From Borovskyia barvae (lineage: Eukaryota > Euglenozoa > Kinetoplastea > Trypanosomatida > Trypanosomatidae): a stretch of 64,000 nt of DNA. Under the pieces are notes generated by a model that saw nothing but the letters and a program-made list of their open reading frames with translations, was not told where the DNA came from and did not search any database. How positions within the stretch are numbered: position 1 is the first letter of the stretch; the number at the start of each line of letters is the position of its first letter. A program made the translations under genes and the position numbers. Where the stretch lies: contig JASAOM010001016.1 of NCBI GenBank assembly GCA_030849085.1, positions 1 to 64,000 on the forward strand, given 5' to 3'. Positions 60,653-64,000 of the stretch are shown one piece after another.

Positions 60653-61192
60653 ACAGCCCCATTTTTTTTCTGAGAGACGGTCGCTACCCCGGTCGCCAAG
60701 GGCTTCTCTCCCCCTCCCCCTCTCTTGTGGCCTTCTCACCAAAAAAAGGGGGGAAAGAAACGGAGGAGGGTCGCAGCAGCAGCGGCCGATAAATGAAGCG
60801 AGAAGGAGGAAGGAGGAGGAAGGAGGGGGGAGGAGGGGGGAGGGGGACGCAGCGCGGCAGGCAGCGTGAAGAGAAGCGCGTTCGGTATCCGCACAGGTAC
60901 GTGGAAGCGGGTGCACTGTTGGCGACGGTGCTGAGACACACAAAAAAAAGAGAAACCACATCCAAGAGGTATCTCGTTGTGTGGTTCCGCTCGAGGAAAC
61001 ACAATGGAAAAGACAGAGAGAAAGAGAGAGAGAGAGATGGAGGGAGGTGGAGGAAGGAATAAGGATATGACGAATACCCTCTGGAGAAGAGCAAAATGAA
61101 AGCACACGGGCGGTTATCTACAGCATCTCCCTTCCGCAGTGTGCCGCCGCCCGATGAGCACGACCGCCCACCTCGATGTCTTCGCTTCATCC

Positions 61193-61208
61193 TACACACA
61201 CACACACA
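61193..61208. repeat. (CA)n microsatellite
   Basis: About 8 CA units. Confidence 0.85.
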
Positions 61209-61456
61209 CCGACGTCGTTCTCCGTAGACCTTCCCTTCTCCTTTATGTTGGAAGTCCCTCCACCTCTAGCACTGGTCAGTGTGTGTGTGTACGGGTAAGG
61301 TTATTTCGCTGCTGCTGTCGTTACCGTCACCACCACCATCGTCATCACTGCCAAACTCTCCCCTCGAATAATAGCACATACACGCACGCAACGGCACTCC
61401 GGCGCGCCGTAGCAGCAGCAGAAACCTCCTCCCTCTCTCCCCGCTCGGCACAGAGG

Positions 61457-63076
61457 TCAATGAGCCCTTATGCGGTTCTGTTCGCCAGCGTAGCGCCCAG
61501 AGGGGTACGGAAGAACGATGGAATCCACACGCCGCACGGATGGCTCCACAGCTGGGGTGTCGCCGTTGTGGCGGTCCGTGTCACCTTCCTCGGGAACTCG
61601 CGCCGTTGCTGAAGGACGCAACGGGCCAACGAGCTCCTCTGTGAGAAAGCATTGATGTTCATGACGGCTCGACCGTCCCGTCCCGACGGCTGATCTCTGC
61701 GAAGCGGACGGAGGCGCATTGGCGAAGAACGGGCCGTCATCGTTACCCCCGTTGATCGCCTCCATCATAGAATCCAGCTCATCCGACGATTTCACCATCT
61801 GCGTAGAGGCTTCGTGAAAGGTTCGGCTCTGGCTCGCTGATGGTTGCATCCGAACGGGGAGCACCTCCTCCTCTTCCTCTGACTCGTCTACATCGTCGAC
61901 GGCCACGCCATCGGTTACCGGGATGGCGGCTCCGTCTTCCTTCTCCACTTGATATGTGTAGTACTGCACCAGCTTCGAGACGCGAGCCAGGTAGTTGAGG
62001 GAGAAGTCTTTGGTGCGCACGAAGAAGATGGCGAGGAGGAGACGGCAAAACTGGGCGTACGCGCTCGTGGGCGGCCTCCACGAGCACTGGAGCTCCATGA
62101 GCCGTGGCACACCTGCAGCGAAGCGGGTATCCAGGGGCGTAGCGCCATCGCTCCTCTCCGTAGGGTACGCGCACGACACCCTCGACGACCTCGAAGCACC
62201 TCCCTCGCTCTCGTCGGCCGCCAGCACGGCCTTGGCGCAGCGCTGGTAGCCCTCCTCGAAGAAGTCCAACCAGCGCTGCCAGACCAGCTCCCACAATACC
62301 GGTGCGCCCTCTTCCACGCGCAAGAAGTCCAGACACCCGTCCAGCAATGCCACCTCTGCGTCGGTGGGGGAGGGCTCTGCCTCGAACGTTTCGTTACCCA
62401 AACTGGAGACGGGCACTGCATCACGCATGAAAGCGTGTGAAGCCCTTGTGGCGTTCCTGTCGCGTGTTGGCGGCGCCAGAGGAGTGCAGATCAGTATACG
62501 GTTCACCACCACTACGATGGCGGCGCGCAACTGCTTCTCATCGCCGCTGTCCTGGGCCGTCTGGAGCGTCATCAACATGCTCCGCAAGCTCTCCCTCGCG
62601 ACACTCTCGACCTCGTCGGCGAAGACGAGCGACGTCGTGAGAATCACCTCGAGGCAGCAGTTGAAGTCTCGAGAAGCCTCCACCTTTTGTGAGATTCCTG
62701 GGCCCCCCTGTGAAAGCAGCTCATCCCCCTTCCCTCGGTTATTCCAATCGACAAGAGAGTCGCGGAGCAGCAGGAGCTGCCGTCGCCGCTCCTTTGCGGC
62801 GATCATGGCGCTCGGGGCGGCGTACAAGGAGAGAAAGTGAGCTACGTTCGACAATAGGTCCTTCGATGTGCCTCCGCGGCCGACCAGCTCACCGGTGGCC
62901 TCCCGCATAAGGCCCGTCGTACTCGATCTGTTCGACATAACCCGCGAGGTGCGGTGGGAGTGGGCGGCTGGGTGCGAGGAGACGCTCGGCCTCTGCGAAA
63001 GGCTTGCCGAGCGCCCCATCGTAGAAGAAGCGGTCGAAGCCTCTGCGGTGAATACAGCAGCGCCGTTCGACTTCAT
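61457..63076 (-). CDS. Hypothetical helical protein, possible shorter start at 63019
   Basis: From ATG 63074-63076 the protein is 539 aa. The first 65 residues are Ser-rich. Residues about 65-230 look like an alpha-helical domain (LLSNVAHFLSLYAAPSAM, RRRQLLLLRDSLVDWNN, VARESLRSMLMTLQTAQD), and a second ordered part runs about 235-375 (ALLDGCLDFLRVEEGAPVLW, WQRWLDFFEEGYQRCAKAV, FVRTKDFSLNYLARVSKLV). The C-terminus is acidic then disordered. No known domain is recognised. A CT tract (63094-63112) lies just upstream of this ATG and the first AG after it is inside codon 2, so translation may begin at Met 20 (ATG 63017-63019), giving 520 aa. Confidence 0.72.
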   Translation of the reverse strand: MKSNGAAVFTAEASTASSTMGRSASLSQRPSVSSHPAAHSHRTSRVMSNRSSTTGLMREATGELVGRGGTSKDLLSNVAHFLSLYAAPSAMIAAKERRRQLLLLRDSLVDWNNRGKGDELLSQGGPGISQKVEASRDFNCCLEVILTTSLVFADEVESVARESLRSMLMTLQTAQDSGDEKQLRAAIVVVVNRILICTPLAPPTRDRNATRASHAFMRDAVPVSSLGNETFEAEPSPTDAEVALLDGCLDFLRVEEGAPVLWELVWQRWLDFFEEGYQRCAKAVLAADESEGGASRSSRVSCAYPTERSDGATPLDTRFAAGVPRLMELQCSWRPPTSAYAQFCRLLLAIFFVRTKDFSLNYLARVSKLVQYYTYQVEKEDGAAIPVTDGVAVDDVDESEEEEEVLPVRMQPSASQSRTFHEASTQMVKSSDELDSMMEAINGGNDDGPFFANAPPSASQRSAVGTGRSSRHEHQCFLTEELVGPLRPSATARVPEEGDTDRHNGDTPAVEPSVRRVDSIVLPYPSGRYAGEQNRIRAH

Positions 63077-64000
63077 CGGATGGGAATAGAATGAGAGAGA
63101 GAGAGAGAGAAAGAGACGAGAGTAGCTTCACCACTCCAGCACCACCACCCCGAGGTACGCAATCAAGGGGCGGTAAGCCAGCAATACCAATACGGAAGAG
63201 AGGGAGATGAGAAAGCGAGAAGGAGCCGGAGAGTGGATGAGGAAGAGAGAAGATATGACAGACGTCAGCCAAAAAAAAAGCAGAGCAGTGTTAAGCGAGA
63301 AAAGAGATGGAAACCTCCATGCCCTTCTGCCGGTGTTCCGTATGTGTGTGTGTGGGGGGGGGGGGGGAGGGGAGGGAAGGGAAGGATATGGGGTGTGTGT
63401 ATATGAATAGAAGAGATGAAGAAGAAGGGCTGAAGGCAGCAGCAGCAGCTTCGTACCCATCCACAAGAGACCCCAAGACGCAAGGTCATCCATGTGAGAG
63501 ACCGAGAGATTCAAAGAGCGAAGGAGAAAGGCAGAGCAAGAGTGATGAAGAAGCGAGTGCGGCCTGAGGGGACCCAGGTCCCAAGGAGCAGCAAGGAGGG
63601 ACCGTACCACCTTCAACTTTGTAAGCGTCTTCGCGAAGGAAAAATGGAAGCGAAAAGGGTGGGCGCCACCTGCCCTCCTGGCAGCCTCCCCTTCCTCGCC
63701 CCTCCCTCTCCCTCTCTCCTTTCTCGTGTCCCTCGCTCTTCCTTTTGATGCGATTTTCGTTCGTTCTTCTTCGCCATCGGTGTTTTAGAGAGAGAGAGAG
63801 AAAAGAGCAGCACACACACGCACACAACATGCCAAAAAGGAGGAGGGTTCAGCAAAAGAACGTGAAGCTACGCCGACATATCCGCAGATATCCCTGGCAC
63901 ACCGTACAATCCGAAAACAAATCAATGTAATGCAGGACGACAGCAGGGAGAGAAGAAAAAGAGAGCTGGGAGAGGGAAAAGGAGAAGCAAAACTGTATAG
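63077..64000. other. Right-edge intergenic region
   Basis: This is the 5' region of the 539-codon gene. It has a GA array (63094-63112), a G-run of 14 (63354-63367) after TG repeats, and a GA array near 63788-63802. A short plus-strand frame (63829-63930, 33 codons, basic) has no support as a gene. Nothing else is seen up to the edge. Confidence 0.6.
63354..63367. repeat. Poly-G run (14 G on plus strand)
   Basis: A run of 14 G follows a short TG repeat (63341-63353); on the transcribed strand it is poly-C followed by CA. Confidence 0.85.

Larger units (their letters stand above)
59019..61456. other. Intergenic region with several microsatellites
   Basis: This is the 3' UTR of the 539-codon gene and the 5' region of the 951-aa gene. 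It has the densest microsatellite set in the window: GATA-like units at 59088-59108, TA at 59678-59695, AC at 59840-59858, TA at 60394-60421, GATA/GA at 60561-60652 and CA at 61193-61208. No gene is seen. Confidence 0.6.

Noticed and set aside
63829-63930. 33-codon basic plus-strand frame near the right edge
   Set aside because: Too short, no acceptor, opposite strand to all genes, and no known small protein recognised.

Overview
The window looks like nuclear DNA of a Leishmania-type trypanosomatid. Every convincing gene lies on the minus strand. None has introns, and the genes form one head-to-tail row of 18, as in kinetoplastid directional (polycistronic) gene clusters read right to left. 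The DNA is GC-rich. Gaps between genes hold long low-complexity tracts that are pyrimidine-rich on the coding strand, and many starts are preceded within about 15-75 nt by a polypyrimidine tract plus an AG, the expected spliced-leader trans-splice acceptor. The truncated gene at the left edge is a promastigote surface antigen (PSA)-type leucine-rich-repeat protein, a family restricted to Leishmania and close relatives. From memory, the PSA array and the PRMT1 gene both lie on L. major chromosome 12, which fits this window; this was not checked.

Layout, right to left in transcription order: a 539-codon unknown protein (61457-63076); a 951-codon Ser/Pro-rich unknown protein (56163-59018); a CTF4/AND-1 replisome scaffold (50068-54453); a GNAT acetyltransferase (48314-48781); a VTT/DedA-type multi-pass membrane protein (44764-45753); a coiled-coil RING protein (41043-43679); an M1 zinc aminopeptidase (35140-38892); a RanBP2-type zinc-finger/RRM-like protein (31945-33330); PRMT1 (30153-31175); an unknown disordered protein (26512-28545); a small unknown protein (24497-25132); a TPR-MYND-SET (SMYD-like) protein (21707-23584); RNase H2 subunit C (20070-20504); FAM91 (16459-19080); a Vps39/TRAP1-type HOPS/CORVET subunit (12909-15848); an alpha/beta-hydrolase (10183-12021); a protein with a kinetoplastid FxPxI-type motif (7486-8769); then a gene-free stretch of about 7 kb and the PSA gene (1-538, cut by the edge).

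The genes do not form a single pathway, which is normal for these clusters. There are thematic neighbours: FAM91 next to a Vps39-like tether (endosome/Golgi traffic), and CTF4 plus RNase H2C (DNA replication and ribonucleotide removal). No rRNA, tRNA, CRISPR, phage or intact transposon was recognised. I found no gene system that is clearly new. The items most worth a second look are the 7-kb gap next to the PSA gene, the divergent CTF4 and FAM91 orthologues, the zinc-finger/RRM fusion, two genes whose polypyrimidine tract runs straight into the first ATG, and recurring TA-dinucleotide arrays downstream of stop codons.
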